A DNA stretch of 64,000 nucleotides from Chryseobacterium koreense CCUG 49689 (GCF_001045435.1 NZ_LFNG01000011.1:52091-116090); one strand, 5' to 3'. Shown: positions 25,672 through 34,367, numbered from the stretch's first letter. The notes: a model not told the origin generated them from the letters alone. Numbers and translations are program-made.

Positions 25672-26892
25672 TCAGAGCTGGTTTCGGTTTTTGTATTTCA
25701 ACTGCACAAAAATGACCAACAAAGAAAACATCATCAGCAGTGAAATATAAAACAAAGCATGATTGGCGTAAGGAATGGAATTATAAGTAATTGAGAAAAT
25801 ACCCATTAATCCAAGTACTGCCTCATTTAAAAATATACCGAGAAGGAGCAGTTTTAGTCCCAAAAAAAGAGATTTGCTAGTGCTGAAAAGATTGGTTGCC
25901 AGGATTTGATTGATCAAAAACATTGCGATACACATCAGCAAAACCAAATGCAGATAAGCAATCACAATGTTGCGGAATCCAAATGCGAACTGATTCACTG
26001 CCCGAATATTGGAACCGAGCTGCAGTGCAATTTTCACCGCAAATGCAAACCCGGCAAAAAGCAGGATAAAGCGCTGCATGGGAGACCAATTTGCTGAAAT
26101 TTGGTTCCAGTTTTTCTTGACAAATCCATACAGCATCGCTGCTCCAATTGTTTGCCCAATGGTGGCAATAGCGATCAAAGTGAATATATAAACCGGCATT
26201 TTGAACCAAAGAATAGAAAGTCCAAAACCAATCAGGCAACCCATAAACATTAACCAAAAAAGTACATTATTCTTTTTTTCACCAATTGGGGAACCGATTT
26301 CCTTCATGGAGTAAAGCAGCAATCCGATACAGGAAAAAATGAAGAACCCATTGTATTGGAAATGGAGATAATAATATTCCGAAGCCAGAAACATATTCTG
26401 TGTGGTACTATTTGTGGCACTCATATAGCCTAAGTTGAACACGCCAAGCGAAGAAATCACTGCAAAAAATAATCCCCCGAGAAACCATTTTTTTGATGGA
26501 TCCTGAAATTTCCGGGAATCCGAATAAAATAGATAAGCGAAAACAAAACTGACGAGCAACGCGGCGGTGGAAAAAAATACCGACAGCGAAAAATAACCGC
26601 CATAGATGAAAGCAACCAGCATCCCAAAAGACGATATGATGTTGGCAATAATGAGCGCCTTGTATTTGGTCAGTTTCAGATCGGGTTTCATCTTACTCAG
26701 ATAAATCGCCACCAAAACATAAATAGCATTGGTAATCCAAGCATAAAATGCAAAGTGCGAATGGGCTTCCTGCAAATGCTTCTGGTCTAAAAATGGAAAT
26801 GAATAAACGATTTTATAGCGCATAATTACGCCCAAAACTGCTACTAGGAAAAAGTTAAAGACTGAAAATTTTAGCCAGAAAGCTTTGTTCAT
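25672..26892 (-). CDS. Polytopic membrane protein, heme-copper-oxidase subunit I-like
   Basis: 406 aa with about 12 transmembrane helices. In-membrane His residues occur in EAHSHFAFYAW, YYLHFQYNGFF and VIAYLHLVLLM, reminiscent of heme or metal ligation in subunit I-type oxidases and NO-related membrane proteins, but the full six-His set is not evident. The ATG overlaps the TGA of the Crp/Fnr gene by one base, so the two are translationally coupled. Its place at the end of the nos cluster suggests a role in nitrogen oxide metabolism or protection. The family assignment is tentative. Confidence 0.55.
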   Translation of the reverse strand: MNKAFWLKFSVFNFFLVAVLGVIMRYKIVYSFPFLDQKHLQEAHSHFAFYAWITNAIYVLVAIYLSKMKPDLKLTKYKALIIANIISSFGMLVAFIYGGYFSLSVFFSTAALLVSFVFAYLFYSDSRKFQDPSKKWFLGGLFFAVISSLGVFNLGYMSATNSTTQNMFLASEYYYLHFQYNGFFIFSCIGLLLYSMKEIGSPIGEKKNNVLFWLMFMGCLIGFGLSILWFKMPVYIFTLIAIATIGQTIGAAMLYGFVKKNWNQISANWSPMQRFILLFAGFAFAVKIALQLGSNIRAVNQFAFGFRNIVIAYLHLVLLMCIAMFLINQILATNLFSTSKSLFLGLKLLLLGIFLNEAVLGLMGIFSITYNSIPYANHALFYISLLMMFSLLVIFVQLKYKNRNQL

Positions 26893-27488
26893 CAGAATAA
26901 GATTTTGTGATTAATAAGTTCTATTTTTTGCTCCCGTTCCATTTTTTTTACCGTTCGGATCACCGTTTCGATCGCTAAACCGGTGGAATTTGCCATTTCT
27001 TTTCTGGTCACCTCGATGATGCATTTTTCGGTGAGTTCCAGGTTGTTGCTTCTTTTGTAGTTTTTCAGAAAATTCAGAATTCTTTCGTGGGGATTTTGGT
27101 GCACGATCGATTTCAGCTTCATGGTTTTGTTGTACGCTTTTCTCGCAATCTCATTCGTGAATTTGAGCAGCATATCCGGATTTTCAGTCATAAACTGCTT
27201 AAAATGTTCATTGCTGAATCTGAAAATTTCAGCGGTATCACTGATGATTACGGAATTGGCGGGGTACCTTTCGCCTAATAAAAACGGCGGCTCACCCAGG
27301 AATTTGAAATGGGAAACCTTTTCGATCAGGAACTCTTTGCCTTCAGAATCGGTATTGTAAATTTTGATTTCTCCATCCGTCAAGAAATACAGATTCACAG
27401 CTTTTTCATCTTCGCGGAAAAGGGTGTCTTTCCTCTTCAAAAGCATTCGCGGAACCTTATTTTTCAACAGAATTTCTCGAGAAAACAT
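26892..27488 (-). CDS. Crp/Fnr family transcriptional regulator
   Basis: 198 aa. A cyclic-nucleotide-type sensor barrel (about 15-120) with FLGEPPFLLGERYPANSV and a long dimer helix lead to a winged helix at the C-terminus (KEMANSTGLAIETVIRTVKKMEREQKIEL). The recognition helix holds IETVIR: Glu and the later Arg match those that read G-C in TGA half-sites, while the first Arg of Crp (RETVGR) is Ile. No N-terminal Cys cluster as in Fnr is seen, so NO or heme sensing is more likely than an Fe-S cluster. The frame's first codon is TTG; the ATG at 27486-27488 was chosen. Confidence 0.9.
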   Translation of the reverse strand: MFSREILLKNKVPRMLLKRKDTLFREDEKAVNLYFLTDGEIKIYNTDSEGKEFLIEKVSHFKFLGEPPFLLGERYPANSVIISDTAEIFRFSNEHFKQFMTENPDMLLKFTNEIARKAYNKTMKLKSIVHQNPHERILNFLKNYKRSNNLELTEKCIIEVTRKEMANSTGLAIETVIRTVKKMEREQKIELINHKILF

Positions 27489-27503
27489 ATTTTTTGGTTT
27501 GAT

Positions 27504-27511
27504 CAAAGATA
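27504..27511 (-). promoter_or_regulatory. TAnnTTTG promoter element of the Crp/Fnr gene
   Basis: TATCTTTG on the minus strand, 15 nt before the ATG; it overlaps the alternative TTG codon and excludes it. Confidence 0.65.
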
Positions 27512-27533
27512 GTTAAAAAAATAAATATTTGTT

Positions 27534-27549
27534 GCTGATATCAGTCAGC
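27534..27549. promoter_or_regulatory. Crp/Fnr-type palindrome before the regulator gene
   Basis: GCTGA-N6-TCAGC, centred at 27541.5, 30.5 nt upstream of the -7 element and so near -41.5. It shares the TGA-N6-TCA core with the other nos-locus sites and points to autoregulation. Confidence 0.5.
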
Positions 27550-27610
27550 GAGAAACTTCGCCACGGTTCAATATTCCCATTAAAATCCTCCTTCAATTCC
27601 AAAAGATTTC

Positions 27611-28378
27611 TTATAAATCCTTCTTGTTGAACTTGATCAATGACAGTACAAATGGGATGATTGCCCAAACCGCCATTACCACCAATGAGATTCCCATTCC
27701 GCCGCCAGAACCAAAAACTTGTTTGAAAATCGCTCCCGAAGCTCCAAGCATTGCTGAAACATCAAGCTGAAGCAAAACGAAAATTCTCGCCAAACCAATC
27801 GGGTTCAATCCCGCCAAAGTCGCCATAATTCCCTCAATGGGGTAATCTGCAAACTGGAACATCAGGACCAGAAGAATTCCATCATAAATAATTGCAAAGA
27901 AAATCCATAGGAAAATGGAGATTCCGATTCCTTTGGCCTTGTCGCGACTTGAAATCGCGGAAAGCATGGCAAACGAAGTGAAAATAATGGACAGAAAAAT
28001 ACCGATTATTATCAGAGAAAAACCAGTCTCAATCGATGAATAAAGCAATATTGGGACACCGCAACCAATCAGGAATGCGAAAACCAGCGCGGTGGAAAGT
28101 CCCAGAAAAATATTGAACCAAACTTTGGTTCTGGGAACCGGCTGACTCAATAGCAATTCCACAAACTGACTGCTGTTATAGACATAAATGGTGGAAAAAA
28201 TGATGCTTACCAATGGCACCACCAGTAAAACCACGTTTAGTAAACTCAAAGTCGCTTTGGTGTAATTGCTTTCCAAACCTAGAACAGACCAAGAAAGTAT
28301 AAACAGCAACACCGTGTAAAACAGGATGATTTTGTTTTTTAAAATATCAAAAAGGATAAAGCGTGCTATTTTGTTCAT
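27611..28378 (-). CDS. nosY: Nos ABC transporter permease
   Basis: 255 aa, six transmembrane helices, ABC-2 type with the conserved QFVELLLSQPVPRTKVW segment after helix 2. With NosF and NosD it forms the complex that supplies the sulfur species for the CuZ centre of NosZ. The start overlaps the nosF stop by 4 nt. Confidence 0.9.
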   Translation of the reverse strand: MNKIARFILFDILKNKIILFYTVLLFILSWSVLGLESNYTKATLSLLNVVLLVVPLVSIIFSTIYVYNSSQFVELLLSQPVPRTKVWFNIFLGLSTALVFAFLIGCGVPILLYSSIETGFSLIIIGIFLSIIFTSFAMLSAISSRDKAKGIGISIFLWIFFAIIYDGILLVLMFQFADYPIEGIMATLAGLNPIGLARIFVLLQLDVSAMLGASGAIFKQVFGSGGGMGISLVVMAVWAIIPFVLSLIKFNKKDL

Positions 28379-29088
28379 TTCTTCATTTCTTTTAAAATAC
28401 TGACGATCGATTCTGAAATTTTTCCGGAATTGGTTTGTTTCAGCAGTTCATCCACGGATTGGTGAACCAGAACTTTTCCTTCGTTCATGAAGATGATTTC
28501 GCTCACGATTTCGTCAAGCTCACTCAATAAATGCGAAGTAATCAGGATGAGTTTTCCCTTGTTTTTTTCCTTGATGATTTTCTTTTTCAGGATTTCGGAA
28601 GCCAGTGGATCGAGTCCTGCAGTCGGTTCGTCCAGGATGATGATCTTCGGGTCAAACATAAAGGCCAAAACTGCACTCACTTTTTGGGTGGTTCCTCCCG
28701 AAAGGTTTCCCATTTTCTTGTCGTATATTTTTTCCAGCTCGAAGGCTTCCAGAAGTTCGGTGTCCAAATGTTCTTCAGGCAGTTTCCGGGTGTCCTTGAT
28801 CATTTGGATGGTGTGACCAATCGTCATGTTTTCCGGATATCGGCCGATTTGCGGCATATATCCGATATCTTTTCTGTAGAGATAATGGTCTTTCACACTT
28901 TTTTCATTCACCAAAATATCTCCTTCTTCCACCACATTTAGGCCGAGAATGCATTTGATCATGGTCGTTTTGCCGCAACCGTTTGGACCGATGAGCGCAA
29001 TGGAATGGCCGTCCTGCAAATCGAGGGTCACGTCTTTCACCGCGGTGAATTTCCCGAATTTTTTGGTTAATTGTTTTACTTCAATCAT
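28375..29088 (-). CDS. nosF: Nos ABC transporter ATP-binding protein
   Basis: 237 aa with Walker A GPNGCGKT, Q-loop in YMPQIGRYPENM, signature LSGGTTQK, Walker B IIILDEPTAGLDP and switch His in ITSHL. It is the ATPase of the NosDFY transporter needed for NosZ maturation. It lies between nosD (197-nt gap) and nosY (4-nt overlap). Confidence 0.92.
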   Translation of the reverse strand: MIEVKQLTKKFGKFTAVKDVTLDLQDGHSIALIGPNGCGKTTMIKCILGLNVVEEGDILVNEKSVKDHYLYRKDIGYMPQIGRYPENMTIGHTIQMIKDTRKLPEEHLDTELLEAFELEKIYDKKMGNLSGGTTQKVSAVLAFMFDPKIIILDEPTAGLDPLASEILKKKIIKEKNKGKLILITSHLLSELDEIVSEIIFMNEGKVLVHQSVDELLKQTNSGKISESIVSILKEMKK

Positions 29089-29285
29089 TTTTTAAGAGGG
29101 AAGGTGGTTGATGTAAGTTTTCAAAAGAACTTCTATCTGCCGTCACCTTCAATTTTTTTTATAGTTGATTTATCAATGCGATTATTAGGTTCATTAACTT
29201 AAAACAGAACTCATCATTTTTTTGAGAAACTTCATTTAAACTCCTTTTTTTGCCTTCTTTCACTTTCTGTTTCGAATTACACGCT

Positions 29286-30512
29286 TTAAATCTTCACTTT
29301 TTTCATCAGCGGTTGCTCATCCACAAAGGTTTCAGGTGTAAGACTGGGAATCACTTTTTCGGTTTTGTCCAATAAATCCACGATGAATGTCTTGAACAAA
29401 AGCATCACGGACGGATTTTTCTCCACCAAATAAGAATAGAGACTCAACGGGTGAAATGCAATGTCGCCGATTCCGTCTTTGTTTAAGTCGTAACCTTCAT
29501 ACTTGTCCCAATAATTATTTTTAAAATCATTCATCACCATCGTTCCGTTGGTACTCACGTCGAAAGTATTGTTGATGAAATTATTTCTTTTCACGCGGTT
29601 TTCCATGCAGTTGGCATTGATTTTCATTCCCCATCCGTTGTTTTGGAAATCGTTTTGGTAGAAGTCGATTTTTGTGGCTCCGTCTAAAAAAATGGCTACC
29701 GTGTTGCTTTCGAAAACATTGTGTTTGATTTTGCTGAATGAGATGTCCTTCAGCAATAATCCATAACTTCCGTCGCCCCAGTTGTTGATGAATTTATTTC
29801 CGACCATTCCCACATTATTGCTGTACATCACGGCAACTCCCGCATTATTATTGTCGAAAATGTTGGAAACGTACACATTGTCATTAGAAAACATGAAATG
29901 AAGTCCATAACGAAGATTTTTCACCGAATCATTATTGTAAATGTATGATTGGACCACTTTTTCCAGGTAAATTCCGTCTTTGTGCCCGGAAATATAGTTG
30001 TTTTTAATCCAAAGTTCCTGGCTTACCCAAGCGTGAATTCCATCACCAACTCCTTCTTGGGATTTGGCACGGCTGGTCGTGATTCTGTTGTTTTGGATCA
30101 AGCAGCGGTAACCGCGCTGAACATAGATTCCAAAATAATTATTCTCGAAAATATTATTTTCAATAGTGGTAAAATGACTGTCGTAAAGGCGGATCGCGCC
30201 AATGTTTTCCACTTCGTCTTCGCCCGAATTGATGATTTTGAATCCTTTTAGGATGATGTGGTTGGACCGAAAGGAAAGGATTTCGTATTTGAACTCGCCG
30301 TCCAAAACCGGTCTTCCAATCCCGATGAGCACTAATGGTTTGGTGATGCTGATGTTTCCTTCTTTATAAACGCCACTTTCCACCAAAATACTGTCGCCAC
30401 TTTTTGATGAGGCGACAGCGCTTTTAATGGTTTTGTAGGTTTCATTTTTCCCAACTTTCAGCACTTTTGAAAAGAAAATTACGGGAAAAAGCAGAAACAG
30501 AATTCTGAACAT
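29286..30512 (-). CDS. nosD: Nitrous oxide reductase maturation protein NosD
   Basis: 408 aa. Signal peptide (residues 1-16), then a right-handed parallel beta-helix with many short NN.. turns (IENNIFENNYFGIYVQ, IWVKNNYISGHKDGIYLE-type rungs) to about residue 350, matching the periplasmic NosD/CASH family. It partners NosFY. It starts 5 nt after nosL. Confidence 0.93.
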   Translation of the reverse strand: MFRILFLLFPVIFFSKVLKVGKNETYKTIKSAVASSKSGDSILVESGVYKEGNISITKPLVLIGIGRPVLDGEFKYEILSFRSNHIILKGFKIINSGEDEVENIGAIRLYDSHFTTIENNIFENNYFGIYVQRGYRCLIQNNRITTSRAKSQEGVGDGIHAWVSQELWIKNNYISGHKDGIYLEKVVQSYIYNNDSVKNLRYGLHFMFSNDNVYVSNIFDNNNAGVAVMYSNNVGMVGNKFINNWGDGSYGLLLKDISFSKIKHNVFESNTVAIFLDGATKIDFYQNDFQNNGWGMKINANCMENRVKRNNFINNTFDVSTNGTMVMNDFKNNYWDKYEGYDLNKDGIGDIAFHPLSLYSYLVEKNPSVMLLFKTFIVDLLDKTEKVIPSLTPETFVDEQPLMKKVKI

Positions 30513-30517
30513 TTTAG

Positions 30518-30928
30518 CTATTTCGTTAAAGTTGCACCGAGTTTTGCGGCTGCTTTTTCAGCATCTGCCTTATTTTTGAAAGCCTGCGTGTTTCCACCCA
30601 TCGGAGATTTGATGTTTCCACCTTCGATTAGTGTGGCATTCTTTTTTTCCAAAAACTGATCTGTAGGAAAATCTATGACATAGGTTTTTGCATTTTTTGC
30701 CTTGTCAGGATTGGAAACTTCATACATGTTCATACAGCTGATATCGTCAAATTTATAGACTTTTCCTTTCTCAGTGATGAGTTCGGTACCGTACTTGATG
30801 TCGGTGATTGTCATTTTGCAATTATCACACTGGTCGCTTCCCAAAAGAAAATCTTTCGGTCCGGACTGTTGACAGGACATGAATGCCAATACCGAAACTG
30901 CGGCAATTAGAAATGGTTTTGCTTTCAT
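30518..30928 (-). CDS. nosL: NosL copper chaperone lipoprotein
   Basis: 136 aa. Lipoprotein signal ending FMSC. It has the NosL Cu(I) site region CDNCKMTITDIKYGTEL and the later FDDISCMNMYE with Met/Cys ligands, and YVIDFPTDQFL. It delivers Cu(I) for NosZ assembly. Confidence 0.93.
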   Translation of the reverse strand: MKAKPFLIAAVSVLAFMSCQQSGPKDFLLGSDQCDNCKMTITDIKYGTELITEKGKVYKFDDISCMNMYEVSNPDKAKNAKTYVIDFPTDQFLEKKNATLIEGGNIKSPMGGNTQAFKNKADAEKAAAKLGATLTK

Positions 30929-30989
30929 AACTTTTTTAATTATAGCGTTTATATTTTAGCAGGATTTTGGGTAGTTCAGCTCCTGCAAT

Positions 30990-31574
30990 TTATGCATTTT
31001 TTCTTTTTCTGATTTCCAGATAGGCTAAGATAACCAAAATTCCGGCAACTGCGAACATGATGATTCCGCCAATATCCGGATAGGAATATGCGCCAAAGTT
31101 CAAGAGCTGTTTAAATCCTATTAATGGCGGTTGGTAAGACATTCCGGGAACCACGATGGCCGCGTTCGGATCCAAATTGTGTCCGTAATTGTATTCCCAA
31201 GCCCAGAAATCTACCATAAATGCAACTCCGAAAATCAAAAATAGAATAGTGGTCAGATAAAGCCACAGCTTTTTATTGAGAAAGGCGGCGATCAAACAAA
31301 GCAGGCCGAAAAATCCCAGTGCATAAGGCAGAACTTTGAATTCCCAAAAATCTTCTTGGTGAATGGTTTTCATGCCGATGTAGTGATTCAGTCCATTGAT
31401 GATTTGATAATCACCGGTGATTTTATTGGACCACAGAAACATTCCCAGTCCTTCAGGATATTGGGGAGCTTCCAAATAAATTGCCCATAGTGGGACAAAA
31501 ATTGAAACGAACAAACCTAGTCCGCAAATGATTAGAAAGATGCGTGACCATTTGGATAATGAGGGGTTTTTCAT
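30990..31574 (-). CDS. Membrane protein of the nos cluster
   Basis: 194 aa with four to five transmembrane helices (about 12-33, 80-98, 104-124, 164-184) and periplasmic loops rich in Tyr/Trp/His (FWAWEYNYGHNLDPNAAIVVP). Located between nosZ and nosL on the same strand, where clade II nos clusters usually carry small membrane proteins of unknown function. A palindrome TGTGA-N6-TCACA lies 56 nt upstream. Confidence 0.75.
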   Translation of the reverse strand: MKNPSLSKWSRIFLIICGLGLFVSIFVPLWAIYLEAPQYPEGLGMFLWSNKITGDYQIINGLNHYIGMKTIHQEDFWEFKVLPYALGFFGLLCLIAAFLNKKLWLYLTTILFLIFGVAFMVDFWAWEYNYGHNLDPNAAIVVPGMSYQPPLIGFKQLLNFGAYSYPDIGGIIMFAVAGILVILAYLEIRKRKNA

Positions 31575-31629
31575 TTGTAATGGTTTTGAATAACTGCTAG
31601 TAAATTTCGTGATTTTTGAGCAGTGCTCA

Positions 31630-31645
31630 TGTGATTGAAATCACA
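31630..31645. promoter_or_regulatory. Crp-type palindrome TGTGA-N6-TCACA
   Basis: Perfect arms separated by TTGAAA, centred at 31637.5, upstream of the nos membrane protein gene. No TAnnTTTG element was found at the 30-nt spacing used by the other sites, so its promoter is uncertain. Confidence 0.45.
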
Positions 31646-31664
31646 AAATGACAACTATCATTAA

Positions 31665-31694
31665 AAGAAAAAAGGGCAGTGAAAACCGCCCTTT
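31665..31694 (-). terminator. Terminator after nosZ
   Basis: AAGGGC (31672-31677) pairs with GCCCTT (31688-31693); on the minus strand a T-rich tract follows. It separates the cytochrome-nosZ unit from the downstream nos genes. Confidence 0.8.
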
Positions 31695-31707
31695 AAATTG
31701 ATCTTTA

Positions 31708-33708
31708 TTATTTGGTTTCACCTTCTTTCACAGGACCTACTGCATTGTCCTTCTTATTATTCAGCGAATAAATCAGAGGAGTATTGCTTCCCGCAGGTGA
31801 TACTCTCACATAACCCTGCATTTCTTGGTGTAGTGCGGAGCAGAAGTCGGTACAATACATTGGGTACATTCCCGCTTTTTTAGGAACCCATTTCAGCGTG
31901 CAGGTTTCTCCCGGCATAATTAAGAGTTCTGCGTTTTCATTTCCTTTGATGGCAAATCCGTGCGGAACGTCCCAATCTTGCTCCAGATTGGTGACGTGGA
32001 AGTAAACTTCGTCTCCTACTCTGATTCCCTCGATATTGTCAGGTGCGAAGTGTGACCGGATTGAAGTCATGTAAACATGAACTTTGTTTCCTTCTCTCAC
32101 CACTTTGCTTTCTGCTTCACCTTTGGTCACGTAAGGGTTTTTATTGTCCGCGATTTTGAAGAATTTCACTTGGTTCTTAGAAAGCAAATCTCCAGGACAA
32201 GCTTGTGCGTAATGCGGTTCACCAAAAGTTGGGAAATCCAGCAACAGTTTCATTTTATCACCACTGATGTCAAAAAGCTGAGCAGATTGAGCCAATTCAG
32301 GGCCGGTTGGTAAATACCTGTCTTTGGTAATTTTGTTGTAAGCGACCAAATATTTTCCGAAAGGTTTTTTGCTGTCTCCACCAGGAATCATCAGGTGACC
32401 TACCGAGTAGAAAGTCGGCTGTCTGTCCAAAACTTTCAGCGATTTGATGTCCCATTTTACCACTTCTGAAGATACAAACATGGAGGTATAACCGTTTCCT
32501 TTTCCGTCAAATTCAGTGTGTAGAGGGCCTAAACCTGGTTTTTGAACCTCCCCGTGCAATGCTGCTTCATATTTGATCACATGAACTCCGTCATAATCAG
32601 ATGCGAAGGCTTTGTCTGCGATTGCTTTTTGGATTTTGTCGAAGCTGAAAACCGGGATCAACGCTGCCAATTTTCCGGAAGCCACGATGTATTCACCGGT
32701 TGGATCCACATCACATCCGTGTGGGGATTTCGGACAAGGGATCAGGTACATAGCTTCCTTCATGTCATCAATGGAAAGCACTGTAACTTCTTTCTTCATC
32801 GTTGAAGTTGCGGAATGGGTGCTTTCGTCGAACTTGTTGTGTGCGTATTCTGTCTGCACTTTTCTGCCTTTTCCGGCTTTCACCAATTCTGCTGCTTTCA
32901 CCCAGTTCACTGCCAAAATGAAATCTTTGTCATTTTGTGAAGCATTTACTTCAAGAAGCGTGTTGGCCTTTTCGGAGTTGTAGCAAGAAAAGAAGAACCA
33001 ATCGTGGGATTTTCCTTTACCTGCGTGAGAGAGGTCGAAGTTGATTCCCGGAGCTTCAATTTGGAAAGAAAGATCCATATCTCCGCTGTCTTTATTAATT
33101 CCGATGAAAGACAAAACTCCTTTGAAGTTTTCTTTCATGGAATTAATTGGAACATCTCCGTTTTTGTCATCGGTTGGAACGGCGAAACGAGTTCCAGCTA
33201 CCACATATTCTGTATTTTCCGTTAAGAAAGGTGAGGAGTGGTTCCCCGCAGAGTTGGGCAATTCCAATATTTCAACAGTCTTGAATGTTTTCAGATCCAA
33301 TCTTGCCACTCTCGGCGTGTTATTGGCATTTGCAAACAGCCATCTTCCATCCACTTCTCCATTGGTCTGTGACAATGAAAGGTGGTGTTGGTCATCCCAA
33401 GGAATAAATCCATGAGAGGTTTGTAGCATCGGTTTGGTTTCTTCACTGTAACCATAACCGTTTTCCGGGTTTTGCGAAAATACGGGAAGTACTTTTAAGA
33501 GTCTTCCGCTTGGCAAACCATAAACGTTTACCTGTCCATTGAAGCCACCGCTGACGAAGTTGTAAAACTCGTCATATTTTCCCGGGGCAACATAAACTTT
33601 CTCGGCAGCATCGCCACTTACAGCGTTCTCCGTTCCCTTTGGTTTACAGCCTGTCATCATCAAAATTGACATAAGGGCAGACCATCCAAAAAATTTTAGA
33701 CTTTTCAT
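31708..33708 (-). CDS. nosZ: Nitrous oxide reductase, clade II (Sec-type)
   Basis: 666 aa. The N-terminal seven-bladed propeller carries the CuZ His residues; the C-terminal cupredoxin holds CuA: Cys 619, Cys 623, His 627 and Met 630 in YCTDFCSALHQEMQGY, with the upstream His in WDVPHGF. There is no twin-arginine motif; the signal MKSLKFFGWSALMSILMMTGCK is Sec-type, as in clade II enzymes, with a Cys that may be lipidated. It reduces N2O to N2 in the periplasm, accepting electrons from cytochromes c. It follows the cytochrome c gene by 48 nt. Confidence 0.97.
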   Translation of the reverse strand: MKSLKFFGWSALMSILMMTGCKPKGTENAVSGDAAEKVYVAPGKYDEFYNFVSGGFNGQVNVYGLPSGRLLKVLPVFSQNPENGYGYSEETKPMLQTSHGFIPWDDQHHLSLSQTNGEVDGRWLFANANNTPRVARLDLKTFKTVEILELPNSAGNHSSPFLTENTEYVVAGTRFAVPTDDKNGDVPINSMKENFKGVLSFIGINKDSGDMDLSFQIEAPGINFDLSHAGKGKSHDWFFFSCYNSEKANTLLEVNASQNDKDFILAVNWVKAAELVKAGKGRKVQTEYAHNKFDESTHSATSTMKKEVTVLSIDDMKEAMYLIPCPKSPHGCDVDPTGEYIVASGKLAALIPVFSFDKIQKAIADKAFASDYDGVHVIKYEAALHGEVQKPGLGPLHTEFDGKGNGYTSMFVSSEVVKWDIKSLKVLDRQPTFYSVGHLMIPGGDSKKPFGKYLVAYNKITKDRYLPTGPELAQSAQLFDISGDKMKLLLDFPTFGEPHYAQACPGDLLSKNQVKFFKIADNKNPYVTKGEAESKVVREGNKVHVYMTSIRSHFAPDNIEGIRVGDEVYFHVTNLEQDWDVPHGFAIKGNENAELLIMPGETCTLKWVPKKAGMYPMYCTDFCSALHQEMQGYVRVSPAGSNTPLIYSLNNKKDNAVGPVKEGETK

Positions 33709-33756
33709 ATGAAATTGATTTACTGGATTTTTTCTTTTTTCTGCTTGAGAAAAGAA

Positions 33757-34254
33757 TTACTTCGCTCCGTCGATTTCTCTCATGTATTCGAGAACTTCAC
33801 GAGCATCTTTTTCATTTAAACCTTGGTTTGGCATTCTCACCAAGCAAAGTTCAAGTTGTTTTTGTAATTCTGGATCCACGTCGATCATTGGATCTGGATT
33901 AGAGATGAAATTCATAATCCATTCAGGGGTTTGTCTTTTGGTAACTCCTTTCCAACCCGGACCAACTAGTTTTTCTTCGGTTGGTTTGTGGCATGATGTA
34001 CATTTCACTTCTGCAATTTTCTTTCCTGCAGCAGCCATCGCTGGATCAAATTTGCTCACATCGATGTTTTCATGTGGACCAAGACCTCTTTTTGGATCAT
34101 AGGTTGCAGGATCTACCGCAGCTGGAGTTGCCGGTGCTTCCGTAGCAGCTCCATCAGAAGAGGCAGTCGGGATGGAGTCAGTTTTTTTGTCTCCTCCGCA
34201 AGAGAAGAGTGCGAACGCGAATGCAGCTAATGCAATTGTTTTTAAAGATTTCAT
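33757..34254 (-). CDS. Cytochrome c lipoprotein, likely electron donor to NosZ
   Basis: 165 aa. Lipoprotein signal ending LFSC, a flexible Ala/Thr/Pro linker to about residue 55, then a class I cytochrome c fold with heme motif CTSCH (about 85-89) and distal Met in RMPNQGL. It is the first gene of the nosZ unit and carries an activator-type palindrome upstream, so it is probably the dedicated electron carrier. Confidence 0.93.
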   Translation of the reverse strand: MKSLKTIALAAFAFALFSCGGDKKTDSIPTASSDGAATEAPATPAAVDPATYDPKRGLGPHENIDVSKFDPAMAAAGKKIAEVKCTSCHKPTEEKLVGPGWKGVTKRQTPEWIMNFISNPDPMIDVDPELQKQLELCLVRMPNQGLNEKDAREVLEYMREIDGAK

Positions 34255-34275
34255 ATTTTATATAATTTAATGGTT

Positions 34276-34283
34276 CAAAAGTA
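34276..34283 (-). promoter_or_regulatory. TAnnTTTG promoter element of the cytochrome c-nosZ unit
   Basis: TACTTTTG on the minus strand, 21 nt before the cytochrome ATG; the transcript would start near 34271. Confidence 0.65.
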
Positions 34284-34304
34284 CAAGTTTTGCTTCCATG
34301 CTGA

Positions 34305-34320
34305 TATGATCGCAGTCATA
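34305..34320. promoter_or_regulatory. Crp/Fnr-type palindrome before cytochrome c-nosZ
   Basis: TATGA-N6-TCATA centred at 34312.5, about 41.5 nt upstream of the predicted start of the nosZ transcript: the class II activator position. Identical arms to the site before the fasciclin gene. Confidence 0.7.
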
Positions 34321-34327
34321 TAAACGG

Positions 34328-34343
34328 TATGACATTTATCGCA
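34328..34343. promoter_or_regulatory. Half-conserved second site in the divergent nos promoter
   Basis: TATGA-N6-TCGCA, one perfect half-site, centred 32.5 nt before the plus-strand -7 element TAAATTTG (34368-34375) of the second cytochrome gene. Confidence 0.35.
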
Positions 34344-34367
34344 AATTTTTTATTCGATTATTTTTAA

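Noticed and set aside
25672..26892. Full cbb3 oxidase or NorB catalytic subunit
   Set aside because: The complete set of metal-binding His is not visible, so only an oxidase-like label is given.
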